Source: Ulva prolifera (taxonomy: Eukaryota; Chlorophyta; Ulvophyceae; Ulvales; Ulvaceae). From it: a stretch of DNA of 64,000 nucleotides. The stretch spans positions 832,856 to 896,855 of the forward strand of contig CM041198.1 of the NCBI GenBank assembly GCA_023078555.1, written 5' to 3'. How positions within the stretch are numbered: the first letter of the stretch is position 1; each line of letters starts with the position of its first letter. The position numbers and the translations under genes were made by a program. Below the pieces are notes generated by a model. That model saw nothing but the letters and a program-made list of their open reading frames with translations, was not told the DNA's origin and did not search any database. This document shows, in pieces, positions 13,340 through 24,157 of the stretch.

Positions 13340-13540
13340 ATGCGCGAGGGGCTTGGTGTGTGTGTCAAGGACAAAGTTGGAGCGCCCGGTAGCACCGCCA
13401 GGGCAACGAAAAAGCACATCAACGGCCCAACGCATGCACGTCAGGCGACTGTCACCCACGTTCAACCCGCCCGAACACAGCGCCCAATCACAGCTTGCAG
13501 CCCCAACCACAGCATGACAGAAACCCACGGAACACGCACA
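13340..13540 (+). repeat. Dispersed repeat, GTAGCACC family, long copy
   Basis: Closely matches 22085-22275 base by base. Shared blocks are GGTAGCACCGCCAGGGCAAC, CAACGGCCCAACGCAT, CACGTCAG, CCGCCCGAACACAGCGCC, and GACAGAAACCCAC followed by GAACACGCAC. Homology also runs into the left flank (GGACAAAGTTGGAG). It ends in a CA-rich tail. No open frame is conserved between copies, which suggests a non-autonomous element. Confidence 0.7.
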
Positions 13541-14264
13541 CACATATCCACACACCAGATCTACGCACGCACCCTCGCTCCAGCCCCAAATACACGCAGC
13601 CACGCGCCTGCACGCAAAAGGGGCTTGGTGTGTTCGCGGAACCGGCGACCCTACAAGTGTATGCAGGCCGAACATAGGCCGTGGCGATGCATCGTCACAA
13701 GTAGGTCGCGCGCATAACATCTGTGCCATAACTACGTGTTCTGCCATGCGACAGGTGACACCGCAGTGTCCTGCAGGCACCAGCTGATGCTGCGTCCCAG
13801 CGGGTCGGCGGCTCAGCCTTCCGCAGCACAGCTGCCTCCATGCCGCTGTACATTTCTCGGTACAGCAATCCGCCGCACAATATGCACAAAGCCGTGCGAA
13901 AAAAGGGGGAGCAATGAGGCACAATCCAAACGAGCGGTATGAGATTTTGTGGTCTTTGGCACGGTCGAGACAGTTTGTGCGATGGCGTACGCCCAGCTAG
14001 CACATTGCATGCAGCCGGTCAAGCTCCGGACTCACGCCGATGCTGCGCAACATACCCCTCGCTTCTTAAATGCAGCGTGCCATATTCGCGCATGTGCTTG
14101 ATCGCCAACGAGCTCGATGACTGTCTACAGCAAATGGGGCGTGATCGACGTTGGCATGCTTGCTTCGCTGTGTTGACTGGCCCTGCGCAGATGTCGCCTT
14201 GCATTTTGATTTAGTTCATATCGACGATGTGAAGACCGTGCGGCTTGTCATCATAACAGTATAT

Positions 14265-16723
14265 ATGCCTGTTTCCCGCGCTTGCGATGCTCGCTCGCTG
14301 CGCTTTGGCGTGAGGCTCTCGCCCGGCGTGCCCTCCCGTCAGTGTGTGGCAGGGCGACCTTCTGTGCTAAATAAGCAACACGCCAGCACAAGCTCCAGAT
14401 CATCTGACGTGGTACATCTTGGAAATCTCTGCTTGGATGTTGTGCTAGAGGTACGACACTCTCAGTGCACACTGAACAGAGTTCTATTTCAGCTATGTGC
14501 TTTCGGTCTGCCGTGACCTCATTAACCCCAATCTGGTCTGTGCGAAGGTTGATCGACTACCGTCATCTAACATAGAGGAACGGACCAGGTTGCTGGCCTC
14601 TTTGTCAGAGCACCCGCCTCCCAGGATACAATGGAAAGTGGGTGGTGGTACCAACTTCATGATCACAGCGTCCAGACTGGGATTGGACGTCGCCTCTTGT
14701 GGTCATGTGGCGCAAGACGACTTTGGTCATCACTTGATGCATGTGTTGGTGGTACGGTGCATTCTCGTCATCACGCTGGTCGCTGCCATGGGCACTCTGC
14801 AGTCCAGTTGGCATTTTCTGTTGTCCACATCGCCCGCCGTCTTGCAGGAGGAAGGTGTACATCAGCATGTGAACTTGACAGATTCTTTTCCAGAGGATGA
14901 TCCTGTCTTAGCCAAGACCCTGGTTTGTTTTGTCCTGGTTGATCGCACATCGAGAGAGCACACATTTTGCAGCCGCTATGACTTCGGTCCCTGGCCGCTG
15001 CTCAGTACTTTTACTCCATCCAATATAAGCACTGGAGTCTTTCGTCATTTTGCCGACACGGCTGCAGTCATGATGAACGGCTTTGTCTTTGATGAGTTGT
15101 CACCAGAAGTTGTGAGTGCGGTGGCACAACATGCACATGATTCAGGGGCAGCGATATTTTTCGACCCAGGTGCGTGTACTGTATCCTCGGCAAGCTTCAC
15201 GTGGCGTATGCTGAGTGAATTGTTCGTCCTGGTCTGACACTGTTCTGTCTGTCTCGTTTTAAAAAGGGGCAGAGTTGGGGTTGCAGGCCCTCGATGCTCG
15301 ACACTGGTTACTGGATCTCGGCGTGCGGCCATGGAGGCTGTCTTGTCAGTTGTGTCGGTGATCCTTGTAACAGCTGAGGAGCTGCAGACGTTGACAGGGG
15401 TTGCGGGCATCACTGAGGGATGTTATACGTTGTTTCAGACCCATGCATCTGTCCTGCAGTGGGTGGTGGTGAAGGTTGGATCTCAAGGTCTGCTCCGACT
15501 CTGCTTCTGAGCTGACCGTCATACCCGCATGAATCGAGCAGGCAATTGCTGCAGCCATGCGATCAAGGCGCACAATTGTTCGAGCGAACCTTGTCTTTCG
15601 TTCGTCATTCAATCATTCTTCAACGTCCTTCCTGGTGGCATTCACTGATCAATGCTTGCTTGTAAGAGCGATTTGCTTCGCAACAGGCTCTGAGAACAGA
15701 TTACTGGCTGGAGCTGGGCAAGAGCTCCTTCATGTCTAATGGAATGTCTTCACGAAAGCTAAGCACATGCGACTTGATATTGTCAAACTGCTGTAACGTG
15801 TGTTGTTGTCTGTGCTGCAATGGACGTGTTGGTTGCTGTTCAATGCGGTTTTGTTGCAAAGTACATACATAGCTAGAGCAGCTCCTTCCATACCTGCATG
15901 GAGTGGAGTTCTTCTTATGCCTCTCACCCATTCATCTACTCAAACTTATTTGATGGCCTCGTCCTAACAGGTTTCGCCATGCTGCAATTGTGCGTCATCT
16001 CCAGTGGGCTATACACGAGTCAACGTTCCGTGAAGACTTTTGCGCTTTGTGCGATCTTGTCTGCCGCTAATTCAATGGCACCTTGCAGGCTGTATTCTTG
16101 CACAGCAAGGCGATTCCGGGGTTGAGTTTCAAAAGTTTGATGGCCACAAGGTGAAGATTGTGGACTCAGTGGGCTGTGGCGATTCTTTTGCAGCAGCGGT
16201 ACGGCTTCCTACCGTTTCATCACTAATGCAAGATGGTGTAGCTTTCGCACACATGTGACCACATGATGATCGCTCCAAGCAGAGTTCAGGCAGCTGGTGA
16301 GCGTTGTGTAGATTGTGATGGGATATACACAAGGTTGGAAACCTTCTGTGACCTTGGCGCTGGCAAATGCCGTCGGAGCATGTACTGCAACAAAGGAAGG
16401 TATGCTTTTGGCGCATCTCAGATCATTGTTTCGTAAGCATGAACTTGACAACTGCAAAACTGCATTGCTGAAATCTCTATGTTTTGCAACACGGGACACA
16501 GTGCATTCCAGTGGCACAGCTTGCTGCTCTTGACATGGGCGGCCAGCATCATGCTTGTGGTTCAGGTGCTGGTCAGAACGTGGCAAGTCGACAACATGTG
16601 GAAGAGCTGCTAAAGGACTGTTGTCTGAGTCCTGTTGACACGTATTCACAGGCATGTGCCGAGGCGCTCGCAAAGTTGCAGTCACAACATGTCAGACATG
16701 GGGAGATGCACAGCAGCAAATGA
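14265..16723 (+). CDS. pfkB-family carbohydrate kinase, plant type, likely organelle-targeted
   Basis: Seven exons (14265-14450, 14548-14748, 14848-15169, 15287-15487, 16089-16198, 16312-16399, 16566-16723) join in phase to 421 aa. The first ~45 residues are rich in Arg, Ser and Ala and look like a transit peptide. Then come VVHLGNLCLDVVLE, the glycine-rich WKVGGGTNFMITASRLGLD (sugar-binding region), MMNGFVFDEL, ILVTAEELQTLTG, WVVVKVGSQG, and the family signature VDSVGCGDSF with the catalytic Asp at ~335 (a GCGD variant of GAGD). ANAVGACTATKEGAG follows. Members phosphorylate sugars or nucleosides with ATP. The pattern LGNLCxDVVL plus the ~20-residue lid insert before WKVGGG resembles an uncharacterised plant pfkB subgroup, so the substrate is unknown. 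The start ATG was chosen as the one giving a basic leader upstream of the kinase fold. Confidence 0.85.
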
Positions 16724-17466
16724 TGTGAGGACTTGGCTCCTGTGTGGAGCAGCAAATGCGTATAGTTCATACATGGCCGCAATCCAAGCTGCATTTTCCA
16801 CTGAATTAGATGATACACTGAGGCACGAGGCCACCATCTATGAAACGTTATGTTCGATTGCTGTTCTCACAAGCTTTAGGCCACATAGGTTAAATGTAGT
16901 TTCTGCTGTTGGAACGGCTCATGTCTATAACAAAGTTCATGCCTGATATCTTGTGTGGTATGCCAGCTTGCCAGAGGTACCCAGAAATGACGCAGTGTCA
17001 AAAGGGCTTTGGGCGCATGTTTGGTTGCATCGCTGTTGTCCACCTTTGCAGATCTTGGGATCGAGTATTGACCTTGCTTCTTGTTTCCCTGGTGATGGTC
17101 ATCACATAGACATTCTTGATGTTCGCCGCAGTCGATGCACCCATGCCGGGCGGCCTTGAACACAGCAATTAAGCGGTATTAAAGAATACAGGCAGAATCG
17201 CTGATTGCATTTTTGTAGCTTTCCAGCAATGCATCTGTGATTGCAAGACGGTTCAATAGCGCCTGTCGTGGTGATATCCACCAAGCATCTGATGATAAAA
17301 CTGTGGAACACTGTTTATGCTGTCAATCGCACAGCTGTAACTTTGGCGGAAGGTGGCGGAACAAGCAGCGCTGCTTACACATCAGATTTGCCTACTTTGG
17401 CATGTGCTACATCATGCCTCTGCAGAAAGCAATCACATGAATGCCGATAAGTGCTCGGGTACAGCC
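16724..17466. other. Intergenic space between convergent genes
   Basis: 743 bases separate the 3' ends of the pfkB gene (+) and the nucleoplasmin-fold gene (-). I see no coding exon. It presumably holds the two 3' untranslated regions. Confidence 0.5.
17375..17379 (-). promoter_or_regulatory. Poly(A) signal TGTAA of the nucleoplasmin-fold gene
   Basis: TTACA on the plus strand reads TGTAA on the minus strand, 88 bases past the stop codon of the minus-strand gene. Confidence 0.5.
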
Positions 17467-19553
17467 TTATGCCCCATCAGCCAGCTTCACGGTGTCCTTG
17501 AAACCTACAGTTAGCGCAGTTGTGTCACGTGACCTAAAGACAAATTCTGATGATCCAGACGGCAGTGTATCAACAGGATATTCACCTTTATCTGCTTTCA
17601 CTCTTTCCCGCTTGAACCATGTTGGATATTTTTGTAGCAGTTTCCCTATCTTTTCAGCATTTTTGGGCCGAAACTTGATCAGTGTGTCTATGGAAGCACC
17701 TTCTGGGTGGCTCTGTAGGTGTGAGAAAATCTTCTCTGCAAACTCGCGGGCGTCTGCGTTGCTATTTGCAGGATGTCCTGGCATGTTTGTGTCAGGTCCC
17801 TGGAACACACAACGCTGTCTGGTTGCCACCATGGACGGTGACAAGAGAACATCAATATCTGGAGCACATCACTATGCTGTGCTGGCAACAGCAACTGGGG
17901 CAAATTCTCGTGATGTTCAGTTAGAAGTTGTTTGTAAAAGATTGAACCGAATGGTTAGGGTCTTGCCTGTTTTGTCCGCTTGGCTGGGGCTTCCTCCGGG
18001 CTATCTGATGTCTTAACAGAAGACTGTTGAAGCACACGTTTCTGAAGCTTCTTCTCCCTTTGAATTTGAAGCTTCTTCTGGTTTGCCTGTTGTATCGCTT
18101 CTGCTTTGGCAGATGGATCAGCGCTATTGCTTCCATTCGTCTCATCATCTTCTTTGTTTCCATCATCCATTGAGACGTCACCCTCACCATCTCGATCTTG
18201 TTCTAGTACATCAATCATCTGCAACACATACCAGAAAGTCCCGCAACGTCCTCCGCTGATGATTTACAGTTCTCTTGAGAAACTTGAAATGTAAGCGACA
18301 TAATGCACGAAGTATCCCTAGTCTCCTGATACACATCAAGGTTTCCCGATGATCCTGCCTACTTGTCATCTGTCACAACATCAGCTCACTGCAAAATCGT
18401 AGACTAGTTGACCGCTGCATGTGTTGAAGCTTGTTCGAAAATGCCGTGATGGAGTGCACCCAAGTCCAGGTAGCGTCGTCACATCAACACACAATGTCAC
18501 GTTGGTATGAGCGATTGCACTTGAGTGAACATCAGTGAACCAGCGGGAGTTCTGTAATCAAGGTTCAGGTTCACACCTTTTGTTCCATGTCTGAGTCGTC
18601 CAATCTATCCGTGTCATCGTCCCCGGAGTCCTCCGGATCGCTGGCCCCACTGCCGCCCTGCTCAACACCACACGGGTCCATGACGCCATTGTCTCGGACC
18701 TGGCCATGGCTGACCAGGATTTCCTTCAAAGAAATTCGAGACAAGCCAGGACCCGATGATGAAAATTGAACATGGCGACCTTGTGCCAAAGCCAACACAC
18801 ATCGCCACGCTCTAGCAGGCCAAGCTGATCAATTAGGTGCACACCTTACCCACCGCTCCTTTGGCTAAGGCTTGCAGGCTTCGTCGGTACTGCTCCTCGT
18901 CAAGTTCGGGCTCAGCCTCATCATTCTCATCTGAGTCCCCCTCTTGTTCAGAACCTCCGTCTTCGCTATCCTCCTCCTCACCTTCATCATTGTCAATGAA
19001 GTCCGCATCCTCAACGTCTTCCTCGTCTTCATCATCATCCTCCATCAACAGTGTTGCAGCGTCAATGCTCCTGTAAGCTTGCATGTTGAGAGCTCGATGT
19101 CTAGCATCTAGGCACGACAGCCAACCACTCATTGCACAGGTGTTGCACACCTGTAGCCAGTAAGGTGCACTTCATCTTCTGGAGCGCCAGTATGGCAAAA
19201 CTCCGTATCAGGTGTGATCAATAAGTCAGTTGTGAATGACAAGATCTTGCCGGGGATCAAGGCACCAAGTACGAATTGCCCATCCACCTCTGGAGCCTTG
19301 ATCTTGACATAGACTGGACGTGTGGAGGTCGAAGTAGGGCACAATGCACAATTTGTCAAATGGCATATCTCCATGAGCCCCGGTTCATTCTCAATTCGGT
19401 ACCTGTCGCAACAGCGTCGATCAGTTGTAATGTTTCACCATGAACTTGTTGGCGTCGCAACAACAGAATCTAAGCAGCGCACGTAGCCGTGGTACCACCC
19501 TTCACGATCAGCCCAAAGAAACTGATGTCAGGCAATTCTGCTGCTTCCTCCAT
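17467..19553 (-). CDS. Nucleoplasmin-fold nuclear protein (HD2/FKBP39-type N-domain) with acidic tract
   Basis: Exon 1 (19553-19483) encodes MEEAAELPDISFFGLIVKGG, matching the family opening (E/D)FWGxxVKxGKxV. Exon 2 starts at 19402 in phase and continues the beta-sandwich: MEICHLTNCAL (compare I/LHVSQASL), VYVKI, FVLGALIPGK (compare LVLGTL), FCHTGAPEDEVHLTGY (compare LSHTxGxGSVYFxGY). Further exons give a long Asp/Glu/Ser tract (~19060-18840), a second acidic Ser/Asp segment (~18790-18575), a Lys/Gln-rich helix and basic KRTK (~18230-17950). The last exon (~17810-17467) carries a compact segment with KIFSHLQSHPEGASIDTLI and KLLQKYPTWFKRE, perhaps a small helical or winged-helix domain. The family comprises plant HD2 tuins and nucleolar FKBPs, which chaperone histones. 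There is neither an FKBP domain nor the HD2 zinc finger, so the exact type is open. Confidence 0.68.
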
Positions 19554-21102
19554 GGCTGCTGCTTGCGCTGCGAGGGTGAAACTGCAGGACGGGCAGCAGC
19601 TGCGCCGTATTCAAACACAGATCGAGCTACCGCTGTTCAGCCACCGATCATCTAATCATTGGCAAGAGCAGATTGACACGTTTCCATTAGGATCTTTTTC
19701 GTGTCGGAGCTGCTGTCAGCTGACACCCGCCACTGGCGTTCGAAATCCAACAAAGCGTGGTGAAGGGGCGTCATCAAGACCATCGCGGCCGTCCACGGGG
19801 GACGACGCGTCGCGACGGTCCAGGCGTGGGCAACCAGAATCCACCAGACGCTTTCAGTACGCGTCTAGTCACCCATGCTTGCGCGAGATGAATCGATGCG
19901 GCACGGTCGTTGGTGACATGTTCAGCGCCAGACACCGTGGACGGCGCTGCCTCTGCATGCACAGCGTTGCACACACAGCGACACAAGCAGGCATAACGGA
20001 ACCTTGGAAACTGGGACTCCGCAGTCGGCACGTTTTGACTGGCGTCCAGGATGCTTTCTTTGCCACAGCCAATGGCCGCTTCACACGCACTGATCTATCA
20101 GAGAGACGGCGTGTGCAAATGACGCCTTGCCTGTTGGTTTGATTCCCATCGGCTCTCCGAAGGCCGACGTCAAGGGAGTGTATCTAGATGTTTTGTAAGT
20201 TATGAGGCCACCTAGCCTCTAAAATCCGCAGCCAAAACGGTTGAGTTGCACCTGTGAAAGACTGGTGCCATGGTGTTGAGGCATGTTGTGGCTGTTTGTG
20301 CCACGAGTGAGGTCCAAAAATGCATGTGCAGCCTCAGAATGAAACTGCATGACATCCAGGGTTACCACCACCGCACCCACTGTACTCATATGATAATTAA
20401 ACAGCGTTGTGGACCTGCAGCAATGTCGATGCTGCCATGTGCAGCCTCTGCCACATCCACCAGCATATGTGTTTCACAGCCTATCAATCAGGATTTATAT
20501 CGCCTCGCATCTCCAAAACCCTCAGTCAAGTTCAGCTTTCATCTCGCTCTGCATGCTGCGTGATCGCCCATTTGTTGTGCGCCAAGTCCCTTTTGCGCCT
20601 CCGGATTTCAACTTAGACAATTGTCGTTTCCGTGAAAGCGGCTGCACCTGATCTCGCGTCTTTCTGAGTAACATTGCGCTGAGGGGCTTTCGATTCAGTT
20701 TCGGCGTGCGGCATGATGCATGGTGCTGACGCGAGGAGAGCGATCGTGGATCAAACTCGCTCGTTGCGCTGGCGTCGCAGGCCTCTCAAAGACGCCGGCG
20801 CCTCGATGGTGTTGTCCTGGGACCTCGCCCAGGGCAGAATTCATCGTCGAGAAGCCACAGCGTCGATAGAGTCCATCCCCGAACCTCCGCAAAGGACCTC
20901 TTTGCACATGGCGCTGGATATTGAACATGCTGATGATCATGGATGTCATCAAGGCAGCTGCTGAACTGCAACACCTGCAGTCATGGGCTCTGGACTTGTC
21001 AAGGATGGCGCAGTCACGACACGGCAAGCGCGCGTTCATCTCTTAGATGCAGGAATCTCCAGATACCGGCAGGATTCCTGAGTTTCTGGCCCGGTACTCC
21101 TC
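19554..21102. other. Intergenic, no supported gene
   Basis: Open frames on both strands overlap each other and none looks like a known protein. 20700-21000 may belong to the degenerate retroelement that is recognisable from 21103 on, but I could not show this. Confidence 0.4.
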
Positions 21103-21527
21103 GTGCCTCGCCAGTCAACCTTCACCGTGGCCCAGCATGCGTGCATACACACTGACTCTAGGTCGCGAACGGGCGCCCAGCGAGGCGACATACTTGCGTT
21201 CTTGCCGGGGGCGCCGGTGATCGGCGATGTGTGTGTCACACACCCACTCACGGGTTCGAATGTCGGTGTGACGGGCGCCTGCGGAGGCCGCTGACCGGCG
21301 GAAGCGCAACAAGTACAGGCCGCGCTGGTGTCGGGGCACTCAGCCTGGCCCCGCTGTCGCATGAAACATATGGGCGCGTCGCCCCGGCTGCGTTTGCGTT
21401 CCTCATCAGGCTTGCTGATGTGGCTGCAGGGGCGGGAGCTGTCTCTCGAAGGCGGTTCCTAGAGAACACGATGCGCGACCTCTCTACACTCTGCCGCGCC
21501 GTCAGGTTCACGCTGCTGCCCCACTGA
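21103..21527 (+). pseudogene. Relic of a retroelement-like ORF, frameshifted
   Basis: Two frames read as one broken protein. Frame one (about 21150-21294) has RGDILAFLPGAPVIGDVCVTHPLTGS. Frame two (about 21330-21527) has PLSHETYGRVAPAAFAFLIR, LADVAAGAGAVSRRRFLE and NTMRDLSTLCRA. I recognise this order as the region downstream of the reverse transcriptase in retroelement-derived ORFs common in green algae; this is recall of a pattern, not a search. The shift of frame and absence of an intact catalytic domain make it a fragment. Confidence 0.45.
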
Positions 21528-21904
21528 TGGCACGCCACGCGGGCAAGTCAGTTTTTACGGGACTGGCGGTCCCATGTAAGGACCTCTCGCAGCTCACTGG
21601 CCATCCAGCCTGAGCGGCGAGCCGCCCGCCGCATCCCGCCTTCCCCTCGCTCGCCGGCTGTCGGATGCAGGCGCAGGTGCTTTGCCGACCGCCGTGCGCC
21701 GGTTCGCGTGCGGCCGTCTCCTCCGCGTGCTCCGGCGCCCAGACACAGCCCATGTGTGCCGCAGGTTGGGTGTGCTTTGGCCTGGGCGGGCTGGCGGATG
21801 ACAGCGCTACTGTGTTGCTCTGCCGCTCGGGGCTGCTCTGCTCGGCCATGGGTGTGGAGGTGGGGACGGCTGCGGAAAGGGGGGTGGGTTGGGGTCTGGG
21901 CACT

Positions 21905-21937
<33 letters not shown>
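21905..21937 (+). repeat. Homopolymer run of 33 G
   Basis: An uninterrupted run of 33 guanines within a G-rich strand (about 21750-22080). It could form stable G-quadruplexes and is very prone to length errors in sequencing. Confidence 0.95.
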
Positions 21938-22084
21938 CGACCTGCGCGTTAGGACGGCGACGGCCGAGCTGCCGACTTGGGGCGCCGGGGCCACGCGGGC
22001 AGCAGTGTCGTTTTGCGTGCAGGCCCGGGGCTGCGGGTGTGTGGGGCTGGTGAGCGGGCGGGCGCGCGGGTGCGGTGTGTGTGG

Positions 22085-22275
22085 GTGTTTGGCACAATTA
22101 CAACTTCGGAGTGGCCGGTAGCACCGCCAGGGCAACGAATAAGCACACCAACGGCCCAACGCATACACGTCAGAAGATTGTCACCCACCCTACGTCAAAC
22201 CCGCCCGAACACAGCGCCTAACCACAGCATGCACCCGTACACAGCACGACAGAAACCCACCGAACACGCACCCCC
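22085..22275 (+). repeat. Dispersed repeat, GTAGCACC family, forward arm
   Basis: Copy of the 13340-13540 element, with long shared blocks beginning GGAGTGGCCGGTAGCACCGC. It faces an inverted copy at 22346-22520, with the (GT)n tract between the two. Confidence 0.75.
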
Positions 22276-22282
22276 AAGTGGG

Positions 22283-22284
<2 letters not shown>

Positions 22285-22342
<58 letters not shown>
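22285..22342 (+). repeat. (GT)29 microsatellite
   Basis: 58 bases of perfect GT dinucleotide, directly after a short G run and followed by ACGCGCGCGTG. It lies at the centre of the two inverted repeat arms. The (GT)/(GC) mix could adopt Z-DNA. Confidence 0.95.
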
Positions 22343-22345
<3 letters not shown>

Positions 22346-22520
22346 CGCGCGTGTTCGTTGGATGTCTGTCATGCTGTGCTTGGGCACCATGTTAGGGTTC
22401 GACGTGGGCGAGCATCTCCTACCGTGCATGCGTTGGGCCGTTGGCATGCATGTTTGTTGCTCTGGCAGTGCTACCGACCACTCCGACTTTGTCCCTGCAA
22501 CACTGACTCCAGCTGTGGGG
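22346..22520 (-). repeat. Dispersed repeat, GTAGCACC family, inverted arm
   Basis: Read on the minus strand it gives GGACAAAGTCGGAGTGGTCG, then GTAGCACTGCCAGAGCAAC, CAACGGCCCAACGCATGCAC, and CAGCATGACAGACATCC, the same order as the forward copies at 13340 and 22085. Confidence 0.72.
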
Positions 22521-24157
22521 CTGATCACGTATTACTGGTCCAGCAACCTTTCAAGTTGTAAGTGTGTATAGACAATGAAGTGGACCCTGCCTAAGTACGA
22601 TCATGTGTGTCTGAAGCATATTTCGCTGTTTGCCGCGCATGCCCAGACCATGCTGTGCAGTCGGTGGGGTAGTGGCCCCCGGTCACACTCTGCTTTGAAT
22701 GTGGCAGCGTGACGGCTGTGCACTGACCAGCTGCGGGCAGGTGCGCTGACGCGGAAGCTGTTGGTACGGGGTGATAGCACCCAGTGCCGGTGCGCGGCGT
22801 GCAGCCAGGCAATGCACAAAACTATACACATGCGTGAGGGTGCCTTTCGTGTGAAGGCCTGTGACCAGGGCATCACCTGCACCCGCAGCACCCTGCAGCA
22901 GTGTCTGTGGGTGTCCGCGTGGCCAATTGCTCTCTGCATGTCGTGCCTCCTGGTGACAGTGTACTTGTGTATGGGACGGTGGGCTGCTCCAGTCAGTGTG
23001 GGTGTGATGCCGTGGTGCCGACCACGAGAGGACTGCACACAAAACATCTGTATGCCTTGACGCGTGACCATGCGTAGTGGGCAGCAGCTGAGCTAGGCTT
23101 GCATGCACCCGAGTGGAGATAAGCGGTAGCTACGAGGCGGTCGATGCACCGCCACACTGTTCTCGTACGCATGCATTCCGAGGTGTTCTCCACCAGGCAG
23201 GAGCAGCTGTCTACTCTGGCTCATGCGCCGCCAGCTGCCCGCGTGTTGCTGTGTGTTCTTTCCTGTACAAAGCAATACCGTGGAGATCTTAGCGGCTTTT
23301 ATCGGTGTGGCGTGACGTAGGGCATGTGCGTGGTCTTCAGAAGACTGTCCATGTGGCGATGCCTGCATATTGTCCAGTTGCAATGTACGCTGCCGGCGCA
23401 TTCTTGTTTCATTACAGAACTTCATGATCGCCTCACAGTCTCACCAATGGCATTGTGTTGTGCATTTATGCATGCTCAAATGAAAGGTATGGGAGATCTT
23501 GCCTGGCCGGATTTGGCAGCGGCCATGCAGCCGTATGAGGACTGTTGCGTACGGGGGTAACCCGAGTGAATACTCCCCTTTGAAGGATTGCACATGCTTC
23601 CAGGGCGCCACGGATGTATTCCAATCAATGCTTTCCGGCGGATTGCTCATGTGTGGCAGGGTAATTCTGGGACACCTGCACGAGCAGGGCTTCCACTTCA
23701 GGCCTTCCCCTGGGGGGACAATCAACATTCACCACATCCTCCGCCATCCAGACAGTCTGCGTTTCCTAGCAAGCGGATACTCTGCTTCCTTTCAAGTTGG
23801 GACTCATTTCTCTACTATCATCCTCTGGGGATGCTCAGGCCGGTGCCCTGGTGGGTATGGCGATGTTTCCAACCTTGGGCTGGTCTACACAACTTCAGGG
23901 CATGCATGTGCCTTTTTGAATTTAAATTGGTTTTGACAAAACAAGGACGATGCACCCACAATTGCAAAACTTCCTGAACGCGATAACAGTTCATCAAGCT
24001 CTGAAGCGTTGCATTGCACACAATTGATTCTCATGAAGCGAGTCGCAGTGAACGATCTAGTATTGGTACAAGCGCCGCGCTGCAGGTCTCCATCAAGCCA
24101 AATTGACATTAACATTCCATCAGCATTCAAAATCTCTGATTTACTGCAGCTTTTGGC
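22521..24157. other. Intergenic, no supported gene
   Basis: About 1.6 kb. An open frame at 22761-23060 (+) is Cys-rich but has no recognisable motif. The last few hundred bases should contain the promoter of the CFAP298 gene. Confidence 0.4.

Larger units (their letters stand above)
10315..14264. other. Gene-poor region with C/A-rich repeats
   Basis: About 4 kb with no gene I can support. 12230-12560 is extremely C/A-rich on the plus strand, which creates long low-complexity open frames in several phases. 12650-13250 is GC-rich with mutually overlapping open frames, none recognisable. Copies of the dispersed GTAGCACC repeat lie at about 12236 and 13340-13540. The last ~250 bases presumably hold the promoter of the pfkB gene. 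Confidence 0.5.

Noticed and set aside
21548-22168. Long Pro-rich minus-strand frame across the G run
   Set aside because: The poly-Pro is just the translated homopolymer and the frame runs into the dispersed repeat.
22085-22520. CRISPR-like or tandem array
   Set aside because: The repeats are two inverted copies of a dispersed element plus a microsatellite, not short direct repeats with unique spacers.
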